Of a stretch of DNA of 64,000 bases, positions 38,302 to 47,406 are shown piece after piece. The stretch's first letter is position 1. Each line of letters opens with the position of its first letter. Position numbers and translations under genes: made by a program. The notes below the pieces were generated by a model, which did no database searches, was not told where the DNA came from, and worked only from the letters and a program-made list of their open reading frames with translations. Source of the DNA: Caldimicrobium sp. (GTDB taxonomy: Bacteria; Desulfobacterota; Thermodesulfobacteria; Thermodesulfobacteriales; Thermodesulfobacteriaceae); contig JANXDB010000009.1 in the NCBI GenBank assembly GCA_025060015.1, forward strand, positions 1 to 64,000, written 5' to 3'.

Positions 38302-38982
38302 TTACTTTTCTGTTTCAAGTGAGGTATAGGAAATTATCTCGCCATCGAGCATTTCCAGAACTCCCTTCGTCATTTTAGCCAAGTTTAAATCATGAGTAAC
38401 CATGACTATGGTAGTCCCCTTTCTGTTAATCTCCTTAAAAATTTCCATGACTGTATGGGTATTTTTGCTGTCTAAGTTACCAGTTGGCTCATCACAGAGT
38501 AAAATTTCTGGATCATTGGCCATGGCTCGAGCTATGGCAACCCTTTGCATTTCTCCCCCGGAAATCTCGAAAATCTGCCTTTTTTCTTTGCCCTTTAGTC
38601 CCAAGCGTTCAAGAAGCATCATAGCCTTGTCACGCGCCTCCTTGTGGTTGACTCCTCTCTTTATCTGCGGTGCCATGACATTTTCCACCACATTTAGCTC
38701 TGGAATCAAATAGTGAAATTGAAAGACAAAGCCAAGAGACTCATTTCGTAATTTACTTATGAATTCAGTCTGGGATAAGTCTAAAACCTTTTCACGATAG
38801 TAGATTGATCCGCTGGTTGGCCTATCAAGAAGACCTAAAATGTAAAGGAGAGAACTTTTTCCAGAGCCAGATGGCCCAACAATGGCTAAAAATTGACCCT
38901 CTTCGATTTTGACAGACACTCCCTTGAGAATTTGCTCCTTTCCAACCCACTTGTTGATGTTTTCAAGTCTTAGGAGAGCCAC
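38302..38982 (-). CDS. ABC transporter ATP-binding protein (LolD/MacB type)
   Basis: GPSGSGKSSLLYILG, SGGEMQRVAIARAMANDPEILLCDEPTGNLD. Confidence 0.93.
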   Translation of the reverse strand: MALLRLENINKWVGKEQILKGVSVKIEEGQFLAIVGPSGSGKSSLLYILGLLDRPTSGSIYYREKVLDLSQTEFISKLRNESLGFVFQFHYLIPELNVVENVMAPQIKRGVNHKEARDKAMMLLERLGLKGKEKRQIFEISGGEMQRVAIARAMANDPEILLCDEPTGNLDSKNTHTVMEIFKEINRKGTTIVMVTHDLNLAKMTKGVLEMLDGEIISYTSLETEK

Positions 38983-38983
38983 T

Positions 38984-40228
38984 TTACAAACTTCTAAAGA
39001 TCTCTACTGGATTTAACTTGCTTGCCTTGTAGGCAGGATAAAAGCTTGCTAAAAGAGAAAAAAACATGGATAGTAAAAAGCCCACAACATAATACTTATA
39101 GGACTTATCTAAGATAAACCCCTTACTTCTGAGCAAGCCCTCAAGACTTAACTCTATAGTTGAGAGATATTCAATGATTCCGAAGGCCATAAGAAAACCC
39201 AAAATACCACCCCAAAAACTTGTAACCAGTCCTGAACAGAGGAAAATCAAAGTTACCTCTTTAGGAGTATAACCCATGGCCATTAGGATAGCTATCTCTT
39301 TCCTTTTTTCCATGACGGTCATCATTATGATGTTGAAAATTCCAAAGGCAGAAACGGTTATAATGGCAAAAACTATCATATATGTAATCATGTTTTGAAC
39401 TTTAAAAAGCTTTAAAAAGTTAAGATAGGCCTTCTGCCAGGACTCCACCTCATATTTTACTTCCCTTTTAATTGTCTTAGCCAAAGACTCTGCTTTATTT
39501 ACATCTCTTATCTTAATTATCAAAACATTTACCTCATCAACCCTATTCAACAGGGCTTGCAGGGTTTTCAAGGGAACATAAACCCTTGAAGCATCAATGT
39601 TGGTGATCCCAGAGTTAAAAAAATCAACCACCTTTACCATTTTTGTCTCACCATTGGGCAGGGCCAACACCACCTTTTTCCCAACTTCCTGTATCCCAAG
39701 GTCTCTAGCCACTACTTTCCCAATGATAATGTTGTCCATATTGATCTCTAAGGCTTTTAAATTCTTGTGATCTAGGAATCTCTCCATAACCGAAGCCCTG
39801 GACTCGAGAGCAGGCTCAATACCAATAAGGCTCACAGGCTTCTCCTTAGCACCGTATTTTAAAACCCCTTTACTCTCCAGGTGAGGTGCTATGGCGATGA
39901 TTTCAGAATTTTGTTCCAAGGTCTTGATTATGTCCTTCCATCCCAGGATCTTATCCTTCTCCTTGGGGCGGTTACCGAGGGCCTTAACGAGACTTTCGTT
40001 ATCAAGCTTTCTCATCAATCTGTCCTCGGCAAATTCTTCCTTAGGCTTTATACTTATATGTGCTTCAATGTCGATAACCTGCTGAATGAAATACTTTTGA
40101 AAGCCAAACATGATAGAACTCATGACTATAAAAGCTGAGACACTTATGGCAACTCCAAGAACCGTGACTAAGGTCTGCTTTTTCCTCTTTTTCAAAAGGG
40201 CAAAGGTAATGAAGAGTATGGCTCTCAT
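38984..40228 (-). CDS. ABC transporter permease (MacB/FtsX type)
   Basis: N-terminal TM, periplasmic domain, C-terminal FtsX-like TM domain; operon with ATPase and adaptor. Confidence 0.88.
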   Translation of the reverse strand: MRAILFITFALLKKRKKQTLVTVLGVAISVSAFIVMSSIMFGFQKYFIQQVIDIEAHISIKPKEEFAEDRLMRKLDNESLVKALGNRPKEKDKILGWKDIIKTLEQNSEIIAIAPHLESKGVLKYGAKEKPVSLIGIEPALESRASVMERFLDHKNLKALEINMDNIIIGKVVARDLGIQEVGKKVVLALPNGETKMVKVVDFFNSGITNIDASRVYVPLKTLQALLNRVDEVNVLIIKIRDVNKAESLAKTIKREVKYEVESWQKAYLNFLKLFKVQNMITYMIVFAIITVSAFGIFNIIMMTVMEKRKEIAILMAMGYTPKEVTLIFLCSGLVTSFWGGILGFLMAFGIIEYLSTIELSLEGLLRSKGFILDKSYKYYVVGFLLSMFFSLLASFYPAYKASKLNPVEIFRSL

Positions 40229-41379
40229 TTAAAAATTCGCACCTCTTCTCCCTCTTTCACTCCTGATAGAACCTCCACATAATCTCCATATCTCTCACCT
40301 AATTTGACCCTAACACTACCTTTACCCTTAAGTTCCACGGTCCCGTCTTCTTTTACAGCCTTTAGCGGCACAACTAAAGCTGTTCTCTCCTCTTGCAGAA
40401 TGTTTGCTTCAACGGTTGACTGAGCAGGCAGATCGATAAACTCGTCCACCCTTGCTTTTGCTATGAAGCTTCTCTTTGATCTGTCAACTTCTTTTAGAAT
40501 CTGAAAGACCTTTCCTTCAAAAACCCTATCTGGATAACTGTCGAAGGATAGGAAAACCGTCTGCCCAGTCTTTATTAAACCTGCATACTCTTCATCGATC
40601 TCTAGAATAACCTCAAATTCTTTACCACCAATGCTGAAGAGTTTATTTTCGCTAAAGAAGGCATTAACATAGTCACCCTCTTCCACATATTTCTTTAGAA
40701 TTGTTCCACTGATAGGTGCCCTGACGAGATATCTCTTCAACTCCGTGGAAAAGTATCTCTTTTGTTCGAGTAAGCTCTTTTTTTCGGTCTGCAAGGCCTT
40801 AACAGTATCAGCGTATCTGTTCCTTAGTCTTGTAAGAAGGTCTTTTGCGTTCTCGAATCTTCTACTTGCTTCCTCCAAGTCCTCTTTTGATATAAGCCCC
40901 TCCTTGAAGAGTTGCTCTCTTCTTCGAAACTTAACCTCTTCATTATGAAGGTCTCTCTCCGCTATCTCAATTTCCCTTTGTAGGCTCATAAGGTAATCCG
41001 AATCCGGTTTAAGTCTTTCCTCAACTAAAGACAATCTCTTTTCTACCTCAGCAAGCTGGGCTGGAACTCCTCTTGGATCTATCTCTGCAAGTAAAGCACC
41101 TTTTTTTACCAAATCTCCCTCTTTAACATAAATTCTGTTTACATACCCTGAGATCTCCGCTTTAATTAAAACGTAATCCACCGGCTTTGCATAGCCAGAG
41201 GCATAGATAACCCTTTTCACAGGCTTGACCTCTACCTTATGGTAAGTATGGTTCGATAGAATAGATCTTTTGAAAATCAAAAGAAAGGGCATAACTAAGA
41301 TAAAAATTCCTAAGAGTCCGAGTAGTAAAGTATACCTTTTCATAGGGAGAAAGTATATACCCAGAGATCCAAATATCAA
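40225..41379 (-). CDS. HlyD/MacA-type periplasmic adaptor
   Basis: GYVNRIYVKEGDLVKKGALLAEID, coiled coil, VRAPISGTILKKYVEEGDYV. Confidence 0.88.
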   Translation of the reverse strand: MIFGSLGIYFLPMKRYTLLLGLLGIFILVMPFLLIFKRSILSNHTYHKVEVKPVKRVIYASGYAKPVDYVLIKAEISGYVNRIYVKEGDLVKKGALLAEIDPRGVPAQLAEVEKRLSLVEERLKPDSDYLMSLQREIEIAERDLHNEEVKFRRREQLFKEGLISKEDLEEASRRFENAKDLLTRLRNRYADTVKALQTEKKSLLEQKRYFSTELKRYLVRAPISGTILKKYVEEGDYVNAFFSENKLFSIGGKEFEVILEIDEEYAGLIKTGQTVFLSFDSYPDRVFEGKVFQILKEVDRSKRSFIAKARVDEFIDLPAQSTVEANILQEERTALVVPLKAVKEDGTVELKGKGSVRVKLGERYGDYVEVLSGVKEGEEVRIFK

Positions 41380-41475
41380 CTGAATTTTATTCCTATCATA
41401 ACCAGCTTGAGTTCAATCCAAGGATTTCTCCTCTTTATAAGGTTATCCTGCTAACCTTGGGCTACACAACTCCTA

Positions 41476-41504
41476 TTGACACTGCAAAAAAAAGAAGTTA
41501 AATA
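41476..41504 (+). promoter_or_regulatory. Sigma-70-type promoter of corA
   Basis: TTGACA (41476-41481), 17-nt spacer, TAAATA (41499-41504). Confidence 0.5.
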
Positions 41505-41535
41505 AGGAAAACCTTAGGGATACTCTAAAAAGAGC

Positions 41536-42492
41536 ATGATCAAAATCTTTCGATCAGAAAGGGGAGTACTTGTTCCTTCAGAGGAGATCAGAGAGAACTG
41601 CTGGATCTGTCTTACCAATCCAACTGAACTTGAAATTAACTACTTAGAAAGTAGGCTTAGAATCCTTCCCGAATTTCTCAGATACCCCTTAGATGAAGAG
41701 GAAAGGCCCAGATTAGAAAAGGAAGAAAATCAGGTTCTAATGATCATCAGGCTTCCTACTCCCACCACTGCAGGCTTATATGTCAGATATGAGACAATCC
41801 CTATCGGTATAATAGTCACCGAGGAAAACATCCTTACTATATGTTTAGTGGAACATCCCATATTTGAAGACTTTATTGCCTTTGTTAACAAAAGCAAAAC
41901 CTTTGACCTCAGTAAACCTGTAATTTTTCTTCTACATTTCTTCTACAAAGCTACCTCTCTTTACATTAAATATTTACGACAGATCGACAGGACCATCGAA
42001 GAATACGAAGAACTTATCTTTAAAGCCTTAACCAACGAAGAATTCCTAAAAATGCTCAGCCTCGAGAAGACCCTAACCTATTTTAACACTTCCCTTCAGG
42101 GGAATGATGTGGTTTTAACAAAATTACAAAGTGGAAGATACCTCCGTCTCACGGAGGAGGACCTTGAGCTCTTAGAGGATGTTCAAATAGAAAACAAACA
42201 GGCCATCGAGATGACTAAGATATTCACAAGCATCCTTGCCAATACCATGGATGCCTATGCCTCAATTATCAACAACAACGTCAATCTGATCATGAAATTT
42301 TTGGCTACCATGGCTGTAGTATTGGCCATACCAACTATAGTTTACAGCATGTACGGAATGAACATACCCCTACCCTTCCAAGAGCTAGGTCCACTCAAAG
42401 GAACACCCCATGCCTTTTACATCGTAAATGTCATCATAGTTCTAGTTTGCACGTTAATCTTGATCTTCTTCCGTAGGAAAAGATTTCTCTAA
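41536..42492 (+). CDS. corA: CorA-family Mg2+ transporter
   Basis: C-terminal two TM with YGMNIPLP signature. Confidence 0.9.
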   Translation: MIKIFRSERGVLVPSEEIRENCWICLTNPTELEINYLESRLRILPEFLRYPLDEEERPRLEKEENQVLMIIRLPTPTTAGLYVRYETIPIGIIVTEENILTICLVEHPIFEDFIAFVNKSKTFDLSKPVIFLLHFFYKATSLYIKYLRQIDRTIEEYEELIFKALTNEEFLKMLSLEKTLTYFNTSLQGNDVVLTKLQSGRYLRLTEEDLELLEDVQIENKQAIEMTKIFTSILANTMDAYASIINNNVNLIMKFLATMAVVLAIPTIVYSMYGMNIPLPFQELGPLKGTPHAFYIVNVIIVLVCTLILIFFRRKRFL

Positions 42493-42502
42493 GGGCCTAA
42501 GA

Positions 42503-43252
42503 ATGCTACTTTACCTATATCCATTTCTCATGGGAATCATCCAGGGTTTAACGGAGTTTTTACCCATCTCGAGCACAGGCCATCTGATACTTTTTGCTAA
42601 TTTCATGAATTTTCCCAGTGATCTCTCCTTTGATGCCTTCATTCACTTAGGATCATTTTTCGCTATACTAGTCTATTATTGGAAAGATCTAAAAGAACTA
42701 TGGGGTTACAAGAGCTTCATACTTATCTCTGCAATTCCTGGTGCTCTGGCGGGATTAACCTTAGAGAACATCATTGAATCTCATTTTAGATCACCGGAAA
42801 AGGTAGCCTTTATGTTGATACTGATGTCCTTGCCCATGATTTTAGGTGAAAAATACGGTGAAAAGGGGAAAAGTATTGGTAATCTCACTAAAACTAAGGC
42901 TTTGCTAATAGGATGTGCCCAAGCCTTAGCACTCCTTCCCGGAACTTCAAGAAGTGGTATAACCATCTCCGCCGGTTTACTAATAGGTTTAAAGAGAGAG
43001 GAAGCGGCCAAGTTTTCCTTCTTAGCTGGAGCCCCTCTCATCCTTGGAGCCGGGCTCTATGAGGGAATTGAACTCTTTAAAATGGAAAAGATACCCTACG
43101 ATGTGGCAATTATCGGTTTTTCTGCCTCAGCAATTTCAAGCTTTCTAGCCATTGCCTTTTTACTCTCCTTTCTAAGAAGGCATTCACTATATGGGTTTGT
43201 ATGGTATAGAATATTGCTGGCACTCATAATCCTTGGAGTATATTTGCTTTAA
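42503..43252 (+). CDS. uppP: Undecaprenyl-diphosphatase
   Basis: GIIQGLTEFLPISSTGHL, LLPGTSRSGITISAGL. Confidence 0.95.
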   Translation: MLLYLYPFLMGIIQGLTEFLPISSTGHLILFANFMNFPSDLSFDAFIHLGSFFAILVYYWKDLKELWGYKSFILISAIPGALAGLTLENIIESHFRSPEKVAFMLILMSLPMILGEKYGEKGKSIGNLTKTKALLIGCAQALALLPGTSRSGITISAGLLIGLKREEAAKFSFLAGAPLILGAGLYEGIELFKMEKIPYDVAIIGFSASAISSFLAIAFLLSFLRRHSLYGFVWYRILLALIILGVYLL

Positions 43253-43274
43253 TCTACTCGGATGAGATGGTTCC

Positions 43275-43913
43275 ATGCAGTCAAAAGATCTTACCTTAGA
43301 GGAAGACCAAATTACCATTAGAGGAAAGACCCTTAAAATAATCAGACCAGCTGTATTGGAAGAGGTTTTCAAGGGAGATCCCTTCTTAGATCTGGATAGA
43401 TTTCCCTTTTGGTTTAAGATCTGGGAATCAAGCCTCATTCTTGCTGACTACCTATCTACTATTGAGCCGCCAAAGGATATCTTAGAAATAGGTGCTGGCT
43501 TAGGAGTGGCAAGTCTCTTTGCCAGTTCCTTTGGGCACAATGTGGTGGCCTCTGATTACGAGGAACTACCACTGGAATTGCTTGAAAGATCGGCCTCAGA
43601 AAATGGTCTTAAAATCCAAAAAATGAAACTCAACTGGTTAGAACCCTCACTAAACCAAAGGTTTGACCTAATCGTTGGTGCAGAGGTTATTTACAAGAGA
43701 AGTTTTTATGATCCGCTAATCCATCTCTTCCAAAGGGGTTTAAAGGATAGTGGTGAGGTAATATTAGCTCACTCCATTGACAGGAAAAGAATCCTTGTCC
43801 CCTTTCTCCACAGGGCAGAGAGTTTTTTTCACATTATGACGAGTATCAGACGCCTTAAAGGTCCGGAGGAAACCTCTGAAATCGTTCTCAACAGACTTAT
43901 TCCAAGGGTGTGA
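43275..43913 (+). CDS. Class I SAM-dependent methyltransferase
   Basis: FPFWFKIWESSLILADYL, ILEIGAGLGVASLFAS. Confidence 0.82.
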   Translation: MQSKDLTLEEDQITIRGKTLKIIRPAVLEEVFKGDPFLDLDRFPFWFKIWESSLILADYLSTIEPPKDILEIGAGLGVASLFASSFGHNVVASDYEELPLELLERSASENGLKIQKMKLNWLEPSLNQRFDLIVGAEVIYKRSFYDPLIHLFQRGLKDSGEVILAHSIDRKRILVPFLHRAESFFHIMTSIRRLKGPEETSEIVLNRLIPRV

Positions 43914-44749
43914 AGGTTAAGAGAGCACTTTCCTATCTCAGGCACAGGCTATCCGATATTGAGGAAGAGGATTATGCTCAAAAAGAAGCTCTGGAGATCT
44001 TAGCTCATCTCCTGGGTGTCTCTCCTCTAAATGTCTACCTTCACGCTGAAGAAGAAATCTCAGAAGAAGAGTTACAGAGAATTTTGCTTGAAAGGCTTAA
44101 GGGCAAACCTTTACCCTACATACTAAAAAAGGCCTATTTTTATGGAAGACCTTTCTTTATTGAAGAAGGTGTCCTCATACCTAGACCTGAGACAGAGCTT
44201 CTGGTGGAGGTTTTTCTAAGTTTAGGAATTGATGAAGGACTCCTTTTGGAGCTTGGTTGTGGCTCAGGAGCAGTTGCGGTGACACTTCTACTTGAAAGGC
44301 CTAAAATCAATGTCCTTGCTTTGGATATCTCACCAAAGGCGCTAAAGATCACCCAAATTAATGCCAGACACTTTCAGGTGGAAAACAGACTCTTCTTGGT
44401 GCGAGCAAACTGGCTTACATCCCTAAAAGAGGGGCCATTCTTTAGAGCCATCATCTCAAACCCACCTTATCTATCAACAAATGAATGGACAGAATTGACA
44501 CCTGAGGTAAAGAATTTTGAACCAATGACTGCCCTTGTTGCAGGACCAAAGGGGACGGAGTATCAGGAGATTCTAATTCAGGAGGGCTTAAAGTACTTGG
44601 CTTCACATGGTATAATAATCTTTGAAATGGGATATAATCAGGCCTCAAGGATAAAGGATATAGTCAGAGGATGGTCTTACAGATTTTACAGAGATCTATT
44701 AGGATTTGAGAGGGTTATTCTGCTATGGATAGAGGGAGAAAATACATAA
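43910..44749 (+). CDS. prmC: Release factor glutamine methyltransferase
   Basis: PRPETELLVE, LELGCGSGAVAVTLL, ISNPPYLS; GTG start. Confidence 0.93.
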   Translation: MKVKRALSYLRHRLSDIEEEDYAQKEALEILAHLLGVSPLNVYLHAEEEISEEELQRILLERLKGKPLPYILKKAYFYGRPFFIEEGVLIPRPETELLVEVFLSLGIDEGLLLELGCGSGAVAVTLLLERPKINVLALDISPKALKITQINARHFQVENRLFLVRANWLTSLKEGPFFRAIISNPPYLSTNEWTELTPEVKNFEPMTALVAGPKGTEYQEILIQEGLKYLASHGIIIFEMGYNQASRIKDIVRGWSYRFYRDLLGFERVILLWIEGENT

Positions 44750-46014
44750 TCAAAGGTGGCAACATACTTAAGGGAGAGCTTACCATTAAGGGGGCTAAAA
44801 ATGCCGTCCTACCAGCCCTTGCCTGCACCTTGCTTGCCAAGGGGGAATATCATTTTATCAATGTGCCTAAGGTACGAGATGTATTCTGCATGCTTAGGAT
44901 TTTGGAACATTTAGGTGCTAAATCCTCCTTTGAGGGATCCACTTTACTCGTTGATACTTCCTCGGTGTGCCGGGTTGATATTCCTTATGATCTTGCCACC
45001 CAGATACGGGCCTCCATTCTCTTTTTAGGGGCTTTAACTGCCTCCTTTGGTGAAGCAGTGGTTCCTCTTCCTGGAGGATGTGCCATCGGGAAAAGACCGG
45101 TTAACTTTCATGAGAAGGGGCTAAGGCATCTTACCGCTGAAATATCCCTAGATCACGGTAACATCATCGCTAAGGCAAGCAAATTGAAGGGTGCAGAGAT
45201 CATCCTTGACTTTCCCTCAGTTACCGCAACGGAAAATCTCCTCATGGCAGCAAGTTTGGCTGAGGGAGAGACTAAGATTAAAAATGCTGCCAAAGAACCA
45301 GAGGTTGTGTTCTTAGCAGAGATGCTTGGAAAAATGGGGGCTGATATAAGAGGTGCCGGCGAAGATACCATAGTCATAAGAGGAAGGAAGCGTCTTAAAC
45401 CAGTGAAGATGGAAGTCATACCAGATAGAATTGAAGCAGGAACTTTTCTCATACTTTCAGCACTATTCCCGGAAAATGAAGTCATTTTAAACAACTTTCC
45501 TGTCAATCTCTTAGAATATCCCATACTAAAATTTCAGGAAATGGGAGGAAGCATCAAAAAATTGGGTAAAAATACCTATCAAATCAAAGGGATCGGAAAT
45601 CTGCGACCCATTGAGATACAAACAGCCCCCTATCCAGGATTCCCCACGGATTTACAGCCCATATTTGCCATTTTGTTGACCCAATCACAGGGGATATCGC
45701 GTATCAAAGAGAACCTCTTTGAAAATCGTTTTCTCTATGCTATGGAATTGAATCGTCTTGGGGCAGAGATTATGATTGAAGAGAGGGTAGCCTTAATCAA
45801 GGGACCAACCCCACTTACTGGCTCACCGGTTAGGGCTACAGACCTAAGAGCAGGGGCTGCCTTGGTCTTGGCTGGACTACTTGCTAAGAATACCACAACT
45901 CTCTACGAAGCTGAACTGGTAGAACGGGGCTATGAAGATCTACCAGGACGCATTAGAGCCATAGGTGGAGATATAACTATTGAGGAGGAGTTAAACCACT
46001 CCTTATGCAAATAA
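44725..46014 (+). CDS. murA: UDP-N-acetylglucosamine 1-carboxyvinyltransferase
   Basis: IKGAKNAVLPALACTLL, ATQIRASILFLGAL, PYPGFPTDLQP, DLRAGAALVLAGL. Confidence 0.95.
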   Translation: MDRGRKYIIKGGNILKGELTIKGAKNAVLPALACTLLAKGEYHFINVPKVRDVFCMLRILEHLGAKSSFEGSTLLVDTSSVCRVDIPYDLATQIRASILFLGALTASFGEAVVPLPGGCAIGKRPVNFHEKGLRHLTAEISLDHGNIIAKASKLKGAEIILDFPSVTATENLLMAASLAEGETKIKNAAKEPEVVFLAEMLGKMGADIRGAGEDTIVIRGRKRLKPVKMEVIPDRIEAGTFLILSALFPENEVILNNFPVNLLEYPILKFQEMGGSIKKLGKNTYQIKGIGNLRPIEIQTAPYPGFPTDLQPIFAILLTQSQGISRIKENLFENRFLYAMELNRLGAEIMIEERVALIKGPTPLTGSPVRATDLRAGAALVLAGLLAKNTTTLYEAELVERGYEDLPGRIRAIGGDITIEEELNHSLCK

Positions 46015-46955
46015 TCAGAAACTTATCTGAAATCATAGGACAAGAGCCTGCAACTAAACTTCTCAAAGCCTCTTTACATAGTAGAAGGCTTGCTCACAGC
46101 TATCTATTCTCTGGTCCACCTGGGGTGGGAAAAAAAACTACTGCTCGGGCCCTTTTATATCATCTGTTCTGTCACATAAGCTCAGATAATCCATGTGGGG
46201 GCTGTCTTGCCTGTAAAAAAATCGAACGTGACATCCACCCCGACATCAAGTTCCTGCATCCTGAAAAGAAAGATATTCGTATCGACAGCATCAGAGAGGT
46301 AGAGAGGTTCTTAAGATTTCGTCCAACAGAGGGAAATTACAGAGTTGTTATTATCTCTCAGGCAGAAAGACTGAATCCCGAAGCCGGGAATGCCCTACTT
46401 AAATCCTTAGAAGAACCTCCCCTTTATAGCCTCTTTGTGCTAATCACCGAAAAGACCTACCAAATGTTACCAACTATACTATCCCGTTGTCAAATAGTGA
46501 GATTTAATCCAATCCCCACAGATCTCATCAAAGAGCATCTAAAAAGAAGGCTACTCTGCGAGGAAAGCGTGGCTGATAGTGTTGCGGAGATCTCCTCTGG
46601 TAGTCTTGGTTGGGCACTTGAGATATTAAACAGTGGTATTTTAGAGGAATTAAATAGCTTTGTTAAAGTTGGACATAGCGGGAGTGAGGATGGAAAGTTC
46701 AGAAGATTAGAAAAGATCTCCAAACAGGATAGAAATTACTTGGAACTTCTACTTTATGTACTTGTTATCTGGATCTGGAGATCCTATCTGAATGCCAAAG
46801 GTGTCTTTAATTATCCCAACTCATTTCCTGAGGAAAAATTCACAGGCGATCCCTTTATAGCTATTCAAGAGTTAGACCGTGCTAAAAGGGCCATTGAGAA
46901 CTTCATTAATACTGAACTAATTCTATACACACTAATGAAAAAACTTTTTAAATAA
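46005..46955 (+). CDS. holB: DNA polymerase III delta' subunit
   Basis: IIGQEPATKLLKASLHSRRLAHSYLFSGPPGVGKKT, zinc-binding CGGCLACKKI. Confidence 0.88.
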   Translation: MQIIRNLSEIIGQEPATKLLKASLHSRRLAHSYLFSGPPGVGKKTTARALLYHLFCHISSDNPCGGCLACKKIERDIHPDIKFLHPEKKDIRIDSIREVERFLRFRPTEGNYRVVIISQAERLNPEAGNALLKSLEEPPLYSLFVLITEKTYQMLPTILSRCQIVRFNPIPTDLIKEHLKRRLLCEESVADSVAEISSGSLGWALEILNSGILEELNSFVKVGHSGSEDGKFRRLEKISKQDRNYLELLLYVLVIWIWRSYLNAKGVFNYPNSFPEEKFTGDPFIAIQELDRAKRAIENFINTELILYTLMKKLFK

Positions 46956-47011
46956 AAGCTAAATATCGCCTTATAACCCTAAAGTAATACCCAAAAATCA
47001 AAAATTTGATC

Positions 47012-47039
47012 TTGACAATTTTTGAAACTAATTTATAAA
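47012..47039 (+). promoter_or_regulatory. Sigma-70-type promoter of HU gene
   Basis: TTGACA (47012-47017), 16-nt spacer, TATAAA (47034-47039); AAGGAGG SD before 47083. Confidence 0.6.
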
Positions 47040-47082
47040 GGATTCTTAAAATAAAGAAAAATCCCATATTAAGGAGGGTGCT

Positions 47083-47355
47083 ATGAATAAGGCAGATTTG
47101 GTGAAGAAAATGGCAGAAATGGCAGGCACCACCAAGGCCAATGCTGAAAAACTTTTGGATGCCTTCATGGATGCGGTCACTGAAGCTGTTTCCAAGGGAG
47201 ACAAGGTTGTCTTGGTAGGGTTTGGGACTTTTCAAGTGGTCAAAAGATCAGCAAGAAATGGCAGAAATCCAAGAACAGGCGCGCCTTTGAAGATACCTGC
47301 TAAAAAGGTTGTCAAATTCTCACCAGGAAAAAAACTTGAAGACGCTGTAAAATAA
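47083..47355 (+). CDS. HU-family DNA-binding protein
   Basis: MNKADLVKKMAEMAGTTKANAEKLLDAF...GRNPRTGAPLKIPAKKVVKFSPGKKL. Confidence 0.96.
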   Translation: MNKADLVKKMAEMAGTTKANAEKLLDAFMDAVTEAVSKGDKVVLVGFGTFQVVKRSARNGRNPRTGAPLKIPAKKVVKFSPGKKLEDAVK

Positions 47356-47383
47356 TTTCAAAAGATCCCACAAATCAATCATT

Positions 47384-47402
47384 GGGCGGGAATCTCCCGC
47401 CC
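47384..47402. terminator. Bidirectional hairpin between HU gene and ChaN-domain gene
   Basis: GGGCGGGA-ATC-TCCCGCCC. Confidence 0.65.
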
Positions 47403-47406
47403 TTAA